Origin: Bordetella parapertussis
Lineage (GTDB): Bacteria > Pseudomonadota > Gammaproteobacteria > Burkholderiales > SG8-39
Direction of reading: 5' to 3'
DNA: 35,499 bases
Assembly (NCBI GenBank): GCA_945885335.1
Contig: CAMCYY010000004.1
Location: forward strand, 1-35,499
The translations under genes and the position numbers were made by a program. The notes under the pieces were generated by a model. The model was not told where the DNA came from. It ran no database searches and was given only the letters and a program-made list of their open reading frames with translations. Shown here one piece after another: positions 9,145 through 18,706 of the stretch. Each line of letters begins with the position of its first letter. The first letter of the stretch is position 1.

Positions 9145-10329
9145 ATGGATTCATCCCGTCTGCCGCTGACCGGCGTCAAAGTCATTGAATTGTGCCTGGC
9201 CCGTGCGGGCCCCACTGCCATCCGTCACCTCGCCGACTGGGGCGCCGATGTCATCAAGGTGGAATCCCTGGACGCCGCTGCCGAAGACGTGACTGGCAAG
9301 CGCGATGATTTCGATTTCCAGAACCTGCACCGCAACAAGCGCACCATCCGCCTGAACCTGAAGTCACCGGAAGGCCATGCCGCGTTCCTGAGGCTGGTCG
9401 CGCAGGCCGATGTGGTGATGGAAAACATGCGCGCCACCGTCAAGTACAAGCTCAAGGTGGCCTGGGACGATCTGAAAAAGGTCAACCCGCGCCTCGTGTA
9501 CGGCAGCCTGTCGGGCTTTGGCCAGACTGGCCCCTACAGCACCCGCGGCGGCGTGGACCAGATCGCGCAGGGCATGTCCGGGCTGATGTCCGTGACCGGC
9601 GCGCCGGGAGAGGGTCCGATGCGCGTGGGCATTGCCGTGGGCGATATGACCGCGGGCAACCTGCTGGCGATGGGCGTGATGATGGCGCTGTTCGATCGCG
9701 AACGCACCGGTGAAGGACGCTGGGTGCACACCAGCCTGCTCGAGTCGCTGATTTTCATGCTCGACTTCCAGGCCACACGCTGGTTGATGAACAAGGAAGT
9801 CCCCGGCCAGGCCGGCAATCACCACCCGACCGGCATTCCGACCGGCGTGTTTCCCTCCAGTGACGGCTTTTTCAACTTGGCGGGCAGTTCCACGCGCCTG
9901 TGGATGCGCAGCTGCGAAGTGCTGGGCCATCCGGAATGGAAGGAAAAGGAAGATTGGGCGACGCAGGGCGGCCGTCAGAACGATCGCAAGAAAATCAACG
10001 ACAGCATCATGGCGATCACCAAGACCAAGCCGACCGAACACTGGATGCAGGCGTTCGAGGAGGCCGGCATTCCCTGCGGTCCGATCTACACCATTGACCA
10101 GGTGTTTGCCGATCCGCAGGTCAAGCATCTGGGCATGGCATCGCCGGTGGTGCATCCGCGCCTGGGCACGATTGAACTGGTCGGCTCGCCGATCAATTTC
10201 TTCGGCGTGGAAAAGAAGATCCGCAGCGCGACGCCAGACGGCGGCCAGCATACCGATGAAATCATGTCTGACCTTGGCTACTCGGCGCAGCAGGTCGCGC
10301 AGCTGAAGAAGGACGGCGTAGTGATGTAG
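9145..10329 (+). CDS. Family III CoA-transferase (CaiB/BaiF)
   Basis: Likely start ATG 9145 after AGAGGAG (the track ORF opens at 9055). LTGVKVIELCLARAGPTAIRHLADWGADVIKVE, SGFGQTGPYSTRGGVDQIAQG, VGDMTAGNLLAMG. Confidence 0.94.
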   Translation: MDSSRLPLTGVKVIELCLARAGPTAIRHLADWGADVIKVESLDAAAEDVTGKRDDFDFQNLHRNKRTIRLNLKSPEGHAAFLRLVAQADVVMENMRATVKYKLKVAWDDLKKVNPRLVYGSLSGFGQTGPYSTRGGVDQIAQGMSGLMSVTGAPGEGPMRVGIAVGDMTAGNLLAMGVMMALFDRERTGEGRWVHTSLLESLIFMLDFQATRWLMNKEVPGQAGNHHPTGIPTGVFPSSDGFFNLAGSSTRLWMRSCEVLGHPEWKEKEDWATQGGRQNDRKKINDSIMAITKTKPTEHWMQAFEEAGIPCGPIYTIDQVFADPQVKHLGMASPVVHPRLGTIELVGSPINFFGVEKKIRSATPDGGQHTDEIMSDLGYSAQQVAQLKKDGVVM

Positions 10330-10347
10330 GCGGTTTTTGCCGGAATG

Positions 10348-10379
10348 AAAAAGGAAGGGCTTGCCCTTCCTTTTTTTTT
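10348..10379 (+). terminator. Intrinsic (rho-independent) terminator
   Basis: AAAAAGGAAGGGC-TT-GCCCTTCC followed by TTTTTTTTT, directly after the CoA-transferase stop. It also lies beyond the 3' end of the convergent GGDEF gene. Confidence 0.85.
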
Positions 10380-10396
10380 CGCCCGGATGTATCGGC

Positions 10397-11677
10397 TCAG
10401 GCACTCACCCGGTTCCGACCCGCCTGCTTGGCGCGATACAGCGCCTGGTCGGCGGCCTTCAGCACTGCGGCCGGTGTGGTGTTTTTCTTATCCGGTTGTG
10501 CCACGCCTGCGCTGATTGTGACGGACAGGCTCACTGACACGCTTGGTGTCGGTGGCTGGGTATGCCGGAGTACCGTGCCATCTTTCGGATTGCGCGGCCG
10601 GTCCGGCCGGCGCAACGCCATGCGATAGCCCTCGACTGAGGCGCGCATGGCCTCGAGTTGCGGCAGGGCCTCGTCTGCCGTGCTGTCGGCAAAGACCACG
10701 GCGAATTCCTCGCCGCCATAACGATAGGCAGTGCCACTGCCGCCATCGGCGAGGCGTGCCGCCACCAGCTTCAATACCTGGTCGCCGATGTCGTGGCCGT
10801 GGGTGTCGTTGAATTTCTTGAAATGATCGACATCGATCATGGCCAGGGCGTATTTCGATCCGAGACCGCTTAGCCGTTCATTCAGCGCGCGCCGTCCCGG
10901 CAGGCCGGTCAGTTCGTCGCTGAAGGCGAGGCGGTGCGACTCCTGCAACAGCGCCACCAGCAGGATGGCGCCGGCGGCGGCCATGAAGGCGCCGAATGCA
11001 CCGGGCGAGACGGCCCATTCGCAGGCCATGAAAAAGGCAATCAGCGCACCGACATTGCCGGCATTCAGCGGCAGCGGCAGGGTGGCCGGCGGCTTGGGCC
11101 AGGCTCGGATCAGCGTGGCGGCCAGTGCCGCGGCAAACATCAGCCGCCCGGCAACCGGCATGGGCGGTGATTTGAAGAACCAGGTGTCGAGCAGTGGCGC
11201 CCACGCCATGGCTGCAATCTCTTCGCCTCTGGTGCCGGCCAGCCAGAGGACCAGCGATACTTCGGCGGCCATGAGCAGCAGCCAGCGGTAGTGTTTCAGT
11301 TGCAGCACGCCGCGTTCGGCCGTGGTCGCGGCAAGCCCGATATTGAATGGCGCGAGCAAGGCCACGGCCAGCAGCACGGCGCGCGCACCGGCATTGGCGG
11401 GATCGGTGTCGAGCATGGAGCCGTATCCGGCATAGGCGCCCAGCAGCGACAGGGCGGCGATGAAGGTGCGGCCACGGTTGAACCAGATCGCCATGACGGC
11501 GCAGGCGAGCAGCAGCGTCAGGGGCGCCAGCGTGCGCAGGCCGGTCAATGAAGCCGGGAGGGTGAAGCCTGCTGCCAGTGCGAGCGATATCGCAACGAGT
11601 ATGGTGGCGGGGACTGCCGCCGGGCGCAGGTCGTGCAGCAGCGCGAGGAGAAACTTCAATGTGTGATTTTTTGTCAT
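10397..11677 (-). CDS. Membrane-anchored diguanylate cyclase (GGDEF domain)
   Basis: Hydrophobic N-terminal region, then AFSDELTGLPGRRALNERL, MIDVDHFKKFNDTHGHDIGDQVL, YRYGGEEFAVVF. Likely start MTKNHT at 11677; the track ORF extends to 11866. Confidence 0.9.
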   Translation of the reverse strand: MTKNHTLKFLLALLHDLRPAAVPATILVAISLALAAGFTLPASLTGLRTLAPLTLLLACAVMAIWFNRGRTFIAALSLLGAYAGYGSMLDTDPANAGARAVLLAVALLAPFNIGLAATTAERGVLQLKHYRWLLLMAAEVSLVLWLAGTRGEEIAAMAWAPLLDTWFFKSPPMPVAGRLMFAAALAATLIRAWPKPPATLPLPLNAGNVGALIAFFMACEWAVSPGAFGAFMAAAGAILLVALLQESHRLAFSDELTGLPGRRALNERLSGLGSKYALAMIDVDHFKKFNDTHGHDIGDQVLKLVAARLADGGSGTAYRYGGEEFAVVFADSTADEALPQLEAMRASVEGYRMALRRPDRPRNPKDGTVLRHTQPPTPSVSVSLSVTISAGVAQPDKKNTTPAAVLKAADQALYRAKQAGRNRVSA

Positions 11678-11826
11678 CGTTGTTGCGGCATTATGCCGAA
11701 GCCATGGGATGAGCACCGGTCCGGGCGGTGCATTGCGGGAAAAATCCGCAAAAAGAACACGAAGCGGAAACTCGGTAGACTCTGCCCCGGAGCGAATAAA
11801 ACAGAAAAATCCCAGGAGGAGCAGCA

Positions 11827-12666
11827 ATGGCAGCGAAGGAACATGATCCCGGCCGCACTGCGGCACAGCGTCTGGAGGGCAAGGTCGCCGTCGTCATCGG
11901 CGCAGGACAGAGTCCCGGTGAGGGCGTCGGCAACGGCCGTGCCACGGCGATGCGTTTCGCGCGCGAAGGCGCGCGCGTGCTGGCGGTGGACCGCAGCCTG
12001 GAGTCAGCCGAGGAAACCGCGGCCATCATCCGGAAGGAGGGCCTGGAGTGCGTCGCCTTCGAGGCCGATGTCACCAAGGAGGCGATGCTCAAGGCGGCGA
12101 TTGCCGATGCGCATGCGCGCTGGGGTGCGATTGACATCCTGCACAACAATGTCGGCGTGAGCCTTGCCGGTGGCGATGCCGACCTGCTGGAGATCACCGA
12201 AGAATCGTTCGACAACATCTGCCGCATCAACCTGCGCAGCATGGTGTTCGCCTGCAAGCATGCCGTGCCCATCATGCGAAAGCAGGGTTCGGGCGCCATC
12301 ATCAACATTTCGTCAGCGGCGGCGGTGGAGAACTATCCCTATGTGGGCTACAAGACCACCAAGGCCGCGGTCATTGCCTTCACGCAGCAACTGGCGATCC
12401 AGAACGCGAAGTACGGCGTGCGCGCGAACTGCATCCTGCCCGGCCTGATGAACACGCCCATGGCGGTGGATACCCGAGCCCGCACCTGGAACCTGCCGCG
12501 CGAGCAGGTGGCCGCCGAGCGCGATGCGAAGGTGCCGCTGCGCGGCCGGCAGGGCACGGCCTGGGATGTGGCGAACGCAGCGCTGTTTCTCGCCTCCGAA
12601 GAGGCAAACTTCATCACCGGGGTGTCGCTGCTGGTGGATGGCGGCCGGGTGCTGGACGCGGGTTAG
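11827..12666 (+). CDS. Short-chain dehydrogenase/reductase (SDR)
   Basis: LEGKVAVVIGAGQSPGEGVGNGRATAMRFAREGARVLAVDR; HNNVG; NISSAAA; YVGYKTTKAAV (YxxxK); GVSLLVDGG C-terminus. Confidence 0.94.
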   Translation: MAAKEHDPGRTAAQRLEGKVAVVIGAGQSPGEGVGNGRATAMRFAREGARVLAVDRSLESAEETAAIIRKEGLECVAFEADVTKEAMLKAAIADAHARWGAIDILHNNVGVSLAGGDADLLEITEESFDNICRINLRSMVFACKHAVPIMRKQGSGAIINISSAAAVENYPYVGYKTTKAAVIAFTQQLAIQNAKYGVRANCILPGLMNTPMAVDTRARTWNLPREQVAAERDAKVPLRGRQGTAWDVANAALFLASEEANFITGVSLLVDGGRVLDAG

Positions 12667-12766
12667 ATATTATCAATTCGGTAAAAATAACATTTTTTGG
12701 CAAGCGATAACGAAGGAAATGTACTCATAACTTAAAGAAGCATCACCCCTCAAAGGAGAGAGTGCC

Positions 12767-13750
12767 ATGTTGAAGTCCGGACTCGGGAATCTGCTGTGCT
12801 CATTGACCCTGACCCTGGTTGTGCCGCTGACCGCGGCCGCGCAAGGCTCGGCCGACAACTATCCGTCCAGACCCATCACGGCGATCATCCCTTTTGCCGC
12901 CGGCGGCCCGACCGACAACGAGGGCCGCATTTACACGAACAAGCTGACGGAGACGATGGGTCAGCCCTTTGTGTTCGACTTCAGGCCCGGGGCCGGCAAT
13001 CGCATCGGCACCACGACGCTGATCAAGGCGCCGGCCGATGGCTACACGCTGATGTTCACGGCCGCCACGCTGTCGGTGATTCCGCTCATGTACACGGATC
13101 TTCCCTACGATCTGTACAAGGTGGTGGCGCCGGTGTCGCTGGTCAGCAAGCGCTATGCGGTGCTGGTGGGTGCGCCGGATGTTCCGTTCAATAACTTCAG
13201 GGAGTATCTCGCCTACGCCAAGGCCAATCCGGGCAAGATCAACATGGCCACCTCCGGCGTGGGCGGCTCCCAGCATCTCACGAACGTATGGCTGGATTCG
13301 TACACCGGGACGCAGACCACCCAGGTGCATTACAAGGGAACGGGCCCCATCATTCCCGACCTGATGGCCGGGCGCGTGCATGTCTACTTCGGCACGCTGC
13401 TCACCGTGCTGCCGCACTTCAAGACGGGCAAGCTCAGGCCCATCGCCCAGGCCAGCCTCGAGCGCAACCCCGCGCTGGGGGACCTGCCCACCATCGCCGA
13501 GAGCGGCTATCCCGGCTTCGAGTATTCGAGCTGGCTGGGACTGCTCGCGCCAGCGGGCACGCCACTGCCCATCCGCAACAAGCTCGCTGCGGAGATCAAC
13601 AAGGTCCAGAAGATGCCCGACATCGTCAAGCGCATGGGCACCGACATCCAGCTCGTCGGCAGCTCACCCGTGGAGTTCGAGCGCTTCTACATGCAGGAGT
13701 ACGAGCGCTGGAAGAAGCTGGTGAAGGAAGCGAACATCCAGTTCGAGTAG
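12767..13750 (+). CDS. Bug/TctC-family substrate-binding protein
   Basis: 327 aa with signal peptide; YPSRPITAIIPFAAGGPTDNEGR, RPGAGNRIGTTTLIKAPADGYTLMF, SSWLGLLAPAGTPLPI; AAAGGAGA upstream of the ATG. Confidence 0.93.
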   Translation: MLKSGLGNLLCSLTLTLVVPLTAAAQGSADNYPSRPITAIIPFAAGGPTDNEGRIYTNKLTETMGQPFVFDFRPGAGNRIGTTTLIKAPADGYTLMFTAATLSVIPLMYTDLPYDLYKVVAPVSLVSKRYAVLVGAPDVPFNNFREYLAYAKANPGKINMATSGVGGSQHLTNVWLDSYTGTQTTQVHYKGTGPIIPDLMAGRVHVYFGTLLTVLPHFKTGKLRPIAQASLERNPALGDLPTIAESGYPGFEYSSWLGLLAPAGTPLPIRNKLAAEINKVQKMPDIVKRMGTDIQLVGSSPVEFERFYMQEYERWKKLVKEANIQFE

Positions 13751-13848
13751 GCCGACGCCCCAGGCGGTGTTGATGGCGGGCTGGTGTTACGCTTCAGGCG
13801 TCAGCCCGCTGAAGTTTGTTGTTCCCTGATCTGCAGAATCATCCATCC

Positions 13849-15324
13849 ATGAAGCTCTCTGGAAAACGTCTCATCCGCTCCAAGGAAGACGGCATCGGGG
13901 TTTTCGGCACCTGGGCTTTCGTGGTCATCTACTGCGCGCTCGCCTTTCCGATGTTCTATGTGTTTGCCTTCGCGGACAAAAGCCTGATGGGCGGACTGAT
14001 TACCGGTTTTTTCGCAATCTTTGGTGTGGTCTATGTGGTGTGGTCGGTGCACTTCACACTGAACCGCATGAAGTTCGGTCGTGTGAACCTCTACATCCCG
14101 CCGGATGTGCCGGCGCTGGGCGGCGAGGTGGCGGGACGCATCATGCTGCCGGAAAAAGCAGCCGCAGTGCGCCATGCCCGCATTGAACTGCGCTGCATCA
14201 GGGTGAGCTACAGCAAGGACTCCAAGGGCCGCGACGTGCGCAGCGAAAAGCGCGAGTGGTATCGCGAGCTGCCATTCCCGGTGCAGCGCGCCGGCCGGCT
14301 GGGCTCGGTCGAGTTTCGCCTGGGTATTCCCGATGAACCGGTGATCGAGCGCGGTGTGGCCTATGTGTGGGAAATCCAGATTAGAGCAGATATGCCGGGC
14401 GTGGATTTGTCGCGCAGCTTCATCATCGATGTTGCCCAGCCCAAAGGCGGCCTTGCTGCCGTGGTGGCGCGTGTGGCCTCGCCAGAGGAGGGGGGCTTTG
14501 GCCCGGCGCAGGCGTTTGCCATGCCTGCGGCAACCCGGCCGGCAACAGCGGTGCCGGCTGCGCGACCGGTTGTCGCCGCCAGTTCAAGAGCGCCCGGTTC
14601 CGCTGCGTCACTCCTGAAGGCAAAAGAGCTGGCGATCCCGCCGACCATGGTCGTGGCCGACGAGCCGCCATCCTCATTGCCGGTGGTCGCGCTTATCGTT
14701 GCGAACATGATTCCGCTGGCGGGTGTGCTGTTCGCTGGCTGGAGCGTGGGTGAAATCGTGTTGCTCTACTGGCTTGAGAATATTGTCATCGGCGTGATGA
14801 ACGTAGCGCGCATGGCGTTTGCAGAGCCAGAGGCGGTGACGAATAACCCTGAACTGGGGAAGCGTCCCAGACCCGGTGAGCTGGCGCTCGCCAAGACTTT
14901 CCTGATTCTTTTTTTCATTGCGCACTTCGGGGCATTCTGTGCCGGACACGGGACCTTTCTGGCCATCCTGTTTCCGGTGAAAGGACTGGACGGCCGCGAG
15001 ATGGAGATCGGCGCGCTGGTGCTCCACATGCTGGGTAATGCCGGCGTACTAGTGGCTGTGCTCGGACTGCTGGTGAGCCACCTCATCTCCTTTTTCCGCA
15101 ACTACCTCGGCCGCGAAGAGTATCGCCACGCAGACTTCGGCAAGCTGATGATGCGGCCCTATGGACGCATCATCGTCGTGCATATTTTCATCGTTGCCGG
15201 GGGCTTCATCGTCATGGGAATGAACAGCCCGCTGTTCGCGATGGTGCTGTTTGTGGTGATCAAGACGGCGGTTGATCTGCACATGCACAAGCGGGAGCGA
15301 AAAGTGCTGGCGGCTTCAAAATGA
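13849..15324 (+). CDS. Multi-domain membrane protein: two N-terminal TM helices, soluble beta-rich (possibly arrestin-like) region, C-terminal multi-TM (DUF6498-like) region
   Basis: TM pair, then VNLYIPPDVPALGGEVAGRIMLPEKAAAVRHARIELRCIRVSY..., an Ala/Pro-rich linker, and ALIVANMIPLAGVLFAGWSVGEIVLLYWLENIVIGVMNVARM plus further TM helices. Confidence 0.65.
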   Translation: MKLSGKRLIRSKEDGIGVFGTWAFVVIYCALAFPMFYVFAFADKSLMGGLITGFFAIFGVVYVVWSVHFTLNRMKFGRVNLYIPPDVPALGGEVAGRIMLPEKAAAVRHARIELRCIRVSYSKDSKGRDVRSEKREWYRELPFPVQRAGRLGSVEFRLGIPDEPVIERGVAYVWEIQIRADMPGVDLSRSFIIDVAQPKGGLAAVVARVASPEEGGFGPAQAFAMPAATRPATAVPAARPVVAASSRAPGSAASLLKAKELAIPPTMVVADEPPSSLPVVALIVANMIPLAGVLFAGWSVGEIVLLYWLENIVIGVMNVARMAFAEPEAVTNNPELGKRPRPGELALAKTFLILFFIAHFGAFCAGHGTFLAILFPVKGLDGREMEIGALVLHMLGNAGVLVAVLGLLVSHLISFFRNYLGREEYRHADFGKLMMRPYGRIIVVHIFIVAGGFIVMGMNSPLFAMVLFVVIKTAVDLHMHKRERKVLAASK

Positions 15325-15370
15325 GCACGTGACTCGGGCCGGAAGCAAAAGGTATTCATAACCCTATGAT

Positions 15371-15383
15371 TATCAATGCTTTA
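15371..15383 (+). promoter_or_regulatory. Candidate IHF-binding site upstream of the adaptor/ABC operon
   Basis: TATCAATGCTTTA fits WATCAANNNNTTR in a locally AT-rich intergenic segment. Confidence 0.3.
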
Positions 15384-15625
15384 TCATTCAATGCGCTAGA
15401 ATGGCGTTTTTGCGTGATAAATGGCCAGATTCAATGTCTTATCGGGTAGTTGGTCGAGAAAGCAGAATTTTCCAGCGTTGAGTCGCGGGCGCGAGTACGG
15501 TAGTTGCTTGTCCCGCAAACGATGATCGCTCTGCCCCATTCACCCAACCTCAATCCGTGCCCGATACCACCGAGCGCGACCCAGTACCGCCCAGCCCGGC
15601 AAACAAGAATTCCAACGGAAATCCA

Positions 15626-16840
15626 ATGACCGCACCTGATTTATCCAAGCTTCGCATCGACCGTTCGGCGCCCTCCGGCGGTGATCCTGCTGCGCGCCGT
15701 CGCTGGGTGCGTCGCGGGCTCATTCTCGTGATTGCCGTTGCCGTCATCTTTGTCGTGGCGTCACGTTTTGCCGCGCCACCGGCAGTGCAGACGGTCACTG
15801 TGGCCAGCGCCTGGCCGTCGCAGAACTACACGCTGCTGAATGCTTCAGGCTATGTGGTGCCGCAGCGCAATGCGGCGCTGTCCTCGAAAGCGCAGGGGCG
15901 TCTGGAATGGCTGGGCGTGCTCGAAGGCAGCAAGGTCAAGCAGAACGAAGTCATCGCGCGAGTGGAAAGCCGCGACGTGCGCGCCTCCATGGAGCAGGCC
16001 GTGGCCCAGGTGAACGTGGCACGCGCGAACCTGGAGCAAAGCCAGGCCGAGCTGCGCGATGCTGAGGGGGCCCTGAAACGCTCTGCCGAATTGCTTGAGA
16101 AAAAATTCATCGCCGGTGCTCAGCATGACACTGCGGTGGCACGTGCCGAGAAAGCACGCGCTGCCGTATCCAGTTCGCGTGCCGCGATTGCATCGGCCGA
16201 AGCGAACCGCCGCGTGACCGAAGTGGCCGTTGAGCAGACCCTGATCCGCGCGCCCTTTGATGGCGTGGTGCTGACCAAGAACGCCAACGTCGGCGACAAC
16301 ATCACGCCGTTCTCATCGGCGGCGAACAGCAAGGGCGCGGTGGTGACGATTGCCGACATGAACACGCTGGAGGTGGAGGCGGATGTGTCCGAATCCAGCA
16401 TCGCGAAAATCACTGTCGGACAGCCGGTGGAAATCCAGCTCGATGCACTGGCCGACCTCAGGTTGCAGGGCACGGTGTCGCGCATTGTGCCGACGGTGGA
16501 TCGCACCAAGGCCACGGTGCTGGTGAAGGTGAAATTCACCGATCGCGATACGCGGGTGCTGCCCGACATGAGCGCCAAGGTGGCATTCCTCGCCAAGCCC
16601 GTGCCGTCCGATGAAAGGAAACCGGTGACTGCGGTGCAGCCCGGGGCCATTGTCGAGCGTGACGGGAAGAAGTTGATGTTCGTCGTGAAGGACGATGCGG
16701 TGAAGGCCGTGGAAGTGACGGTTGGCGCGAAAGTTGGCGAACTGGTTCAGGTGTCCGGCGTGTCGTCCGGTGACAAGGCGGTGCTGAAGCCGGGGGACAA
16801 GATCAGGGATGGCGCGAAGGTGACGATGGTGAAGAAGTAA
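15626..16840 (+). CDS. RND/MacA-type periplasmic adaptor (HlyD-family membrane fusion protein)
   Basis: One TM segment, then GRLEWLGVLEGSKVKQNEVIARVESRDVRASMEQAVAQVNVARANLEQSQ, TLIRAPFDGVVLTKNANVGDNI. An alternative GTG start lies at 15557. Confidence 0.9.
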   Translation: MTAPDLSKLRIDRSAPSGGDPAARRRWVRRGLILVIAVAVIFVVASRFAAPPAVQTVTVASAWPSQNYTLLNASGYVVPQRNAALSSKAQGRLEWLGVLEGSKVKQNEVIARVESRDVRASMEQAVAQVNVARANLEQSQAELRDAEGALKRSAELLEKKFIAGAQHDTAVARAEKARAAVSSSRAAIASAEANRRVTEVAVEQTLIRAPFDGVVLTKNANVGDNITPFSSAANSKGAVVTIADMNTLEVEADVSESSIAKITVGQPVEIQLDALADLRLQGTVSRIVPTVDRTKATVLVKVKFTDRDTRVLPDMSAKVAFLAKPVPSDERKPVTAVQPGAIVERDGKKLMFVVKDDAVKAVEVTVGAKVGELVQVSGVSSGDKAVLKPGDKIRDGAKVTMVKK

Positions 16841-17535
16841 TGTCGCTCCCGCAGCCAATAACACCCCTTGTCGAAATCCGCCACCTCGCCAAGTCGTACC
16901 GGCGTGGCGGGCAGGTGGTGCCGGTGCTGTCTGATATCACGCTGGATATCCAGTCCGGGGATTTCACCGCGCTGATGGGTCCGTCGGGGTCGGGCAAGAG
17001 CACGCTGCTCAACCTGATTGCCGGCATCGACAAGCCCGACAGCGGCGTGCTGCGCGTGGGCGGGGTGGACATCAGCAGCCTGGATGAATCAGCGCTGGCC
17101 GACTGGCGCGCGGCGAGTGTGGGTTTCATTTTCCAGTTCTACAACCTGATGCCGGTGCTGACGGCGTTCGAGAACGTCGAGCTGCCGCTGATGCTCACCA
17201 GCCTGTCGCGCGCCGAACGCAAGGCGCGCGTGGAACTCACGCTGGCCGCGGTGACGCTGTCGGACCGCATGGACCATTACCCGAACGAACTCTCCGGCGG
17301 CCAGCAGCAGCGCGTGGCGATTGCGCGCGCCATCGTCACCGACCCCTTGATCATCGTTGCCGATGAACCCACCGGCGACCTGGACCGCGTCGCTGCCGCC
17401 GATGTGCTTTCCATGCTACAGCGCCTGAACAGCGAGCTGGGCAAGACCATCATCATGGTGACGCATGATGCGACGGCGGCGGGGGCGGCGAAGAAGCTGG
17501 TGCACCTGGACAAGGGCGAGATCCTCCCCGGATAG
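16840..17535 (+). CDS. ABC transporter ATP-binding protein (MacB/LolD type)
   Basis: Walker A GPSGSGKS, signature LSGGQQQRVAIARAI, Walker B LIIVADEPTGDLD; start overlaps the adaptor stop (TAATG). Confidence 0.96.
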   Translation: MSLPQPITPLVEIRHLAKSYRRGGQVVPVLSDITLDIQSGDFTALMGPSGSGKSTLLNLIAGIDKPDSGVLRVGGVDISSLDESALADWRAASVGFIFQFYNLMPVLTAFENVELPLMLTSLSRAERKARVELTLAAVTLSDRMDHYPNELSGGQQQRVAIARAIVTDPLIIVADEPTGDLDRVAAADVLSMLQRLNSELGKTIIMVTHDATAAGAAKKLVHLDKGEILPG

Positions 17536-17549
17536 CCAATGGCATAGCC

Positions 17550-18701
17550 GTGTTCATCCTCAATCTCATTTTCCGCAATGCTTTCCGCCACCGGCTGCGC
17601 ACGCTGCTGACGGTGGTCGGACTGATGATTGCGGTGCTGGCCTTCGGGCTGCTGCGCACGGTGGTGGATGCCTGGTATGCGGGCGCGGCCGCATCGTCAA
17701 GCACGCGGCTGGTGACGCGCAGTGCGATTTCGCTCACCTTTTTTCTGCCGGTCAGTTACGGCAGCCGCATCCGCGGCCTGGAGGGCGTGAAAACGGTGGC
17801 CTGGTCGAACTGGTTCGGCGGCGTCTATCAGGAGCCGAAGAATTTCTTCCCGCAGTTCGCAGTGTCGGAAAACTACATGGACCTGTATCCGGAGTTCATC
17901 CTGTCCGATGAGGACAGGCAGGCCTGGCAGCGCGACCGCAAGGGCGTGCTGGTGGGGCGGCAACTGGCGAATCAGTTCGGCTTCAAGGTGGGGGATGCGC
18001 TGCCCATCCGCGGCACCATCTATGCCGGCAACTGGGAATTCACGGTGCGCGGCATTTTCGATGGCATCGATGACACCAAGGTGACGCGCCAGATGATGTT
18101 TCACTGGAGCTACCTCGACGAAACCGTACGAAAAGTTTCACCGCGCCGCGGCGGCTACACTGGCGTGTACGTGATCGGCATCGACAGCATGGACAACGCC
18201 GCGGCGATTTCGCGCAATGTCGATGCGCTGTTCGCCAATTCACTGGCCGAAACGCTGACCGAGACCGAGCAGGCGTTCCAGCTCGGCTTCGTGGCCATGT
18301 CCGACCAGATCATCGCGGCGATACGCATCGTGTCCTATGTGGTGATCCTCATCATCATGGCGGTGATGGCAAACACCATGGCCATGAGCGCCCGCGAGCG
18401 CAACGCCGAGTACGCGACGATGAAGGCGCTGGGCTTCGGGCCCGGCTTTCTGGCGCTGCTGATCGTCGGCGAGTCGCTGCTGATCTCCATCATCGGTGGC
18501 GGCCTGGGCATCGCGCTCACCGCGCCTGCGGCGGAGGCTTTCAAGTCAGTGGCGGGGATATTTCCGATTTTCAGCGTGTCGGATGACACCATCGTCATCC
18601 AGGTGGCCTGCGCGCTGGGTGTGGCACTCATCGCAGCGGTGGTGCCGGCGATACGGGCTTCCAGAGTCAAGATCGTTGATGGATTGAGAGCCATCGGCTG
18701 A
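17550..18701 (+). CDS. ABC transporter permease (FtsX/MacB type)
   Basis: N-terminal TM, periplasmic domain, and C-terminal TMs with AMSARERNAEYATMKALGFGPGFLALLIVGESLLISIIGG. Confidence 0.92.
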   Translation: MFILNLIFRNAFRHRLRTLLTVVGLMIAVLAFGLLRTVVDAWYAGAAASSSTRLVTRSAISLTFFLPVSYGSRIRGLEGVKTVAWSNWFGGVYQEPKNFFPQFAVSENYMDLYPEFILSDEDRQAWQRDRKGVLVGRQLANQFGFKVGDALPIRGTIYAGNWEFTVRGIFDGIDDTKVTRQMMFHWSYLDETVRKVSPRRGGYTGVYVIGIDSMDNAAAISRNVDALFANSLAETLTETEQAFQLGFVAMSDQIIAAIRIVSYVVILIIMAVMANTMAMSARERNAEYATMKALGFGPGFLALLIVGESLLISIIGGGLGIALTAPAAEAFKSVAGIFPIFSVSDDTIVIQVACALGVALIAAVVPAIRASRVKIVDGLRAIG

Positions 18702-18706
18702 ATCTC

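Noticed and set aside
12664-12766. AT-rich spacer with ATTATCAATTCGG upstream of the fourth Bug gene
   Set aside because: Resembles the TATCAAT motifs near 15371 and 26503, but does not fit the full IHF consensus; too weak to call a shared regulon.
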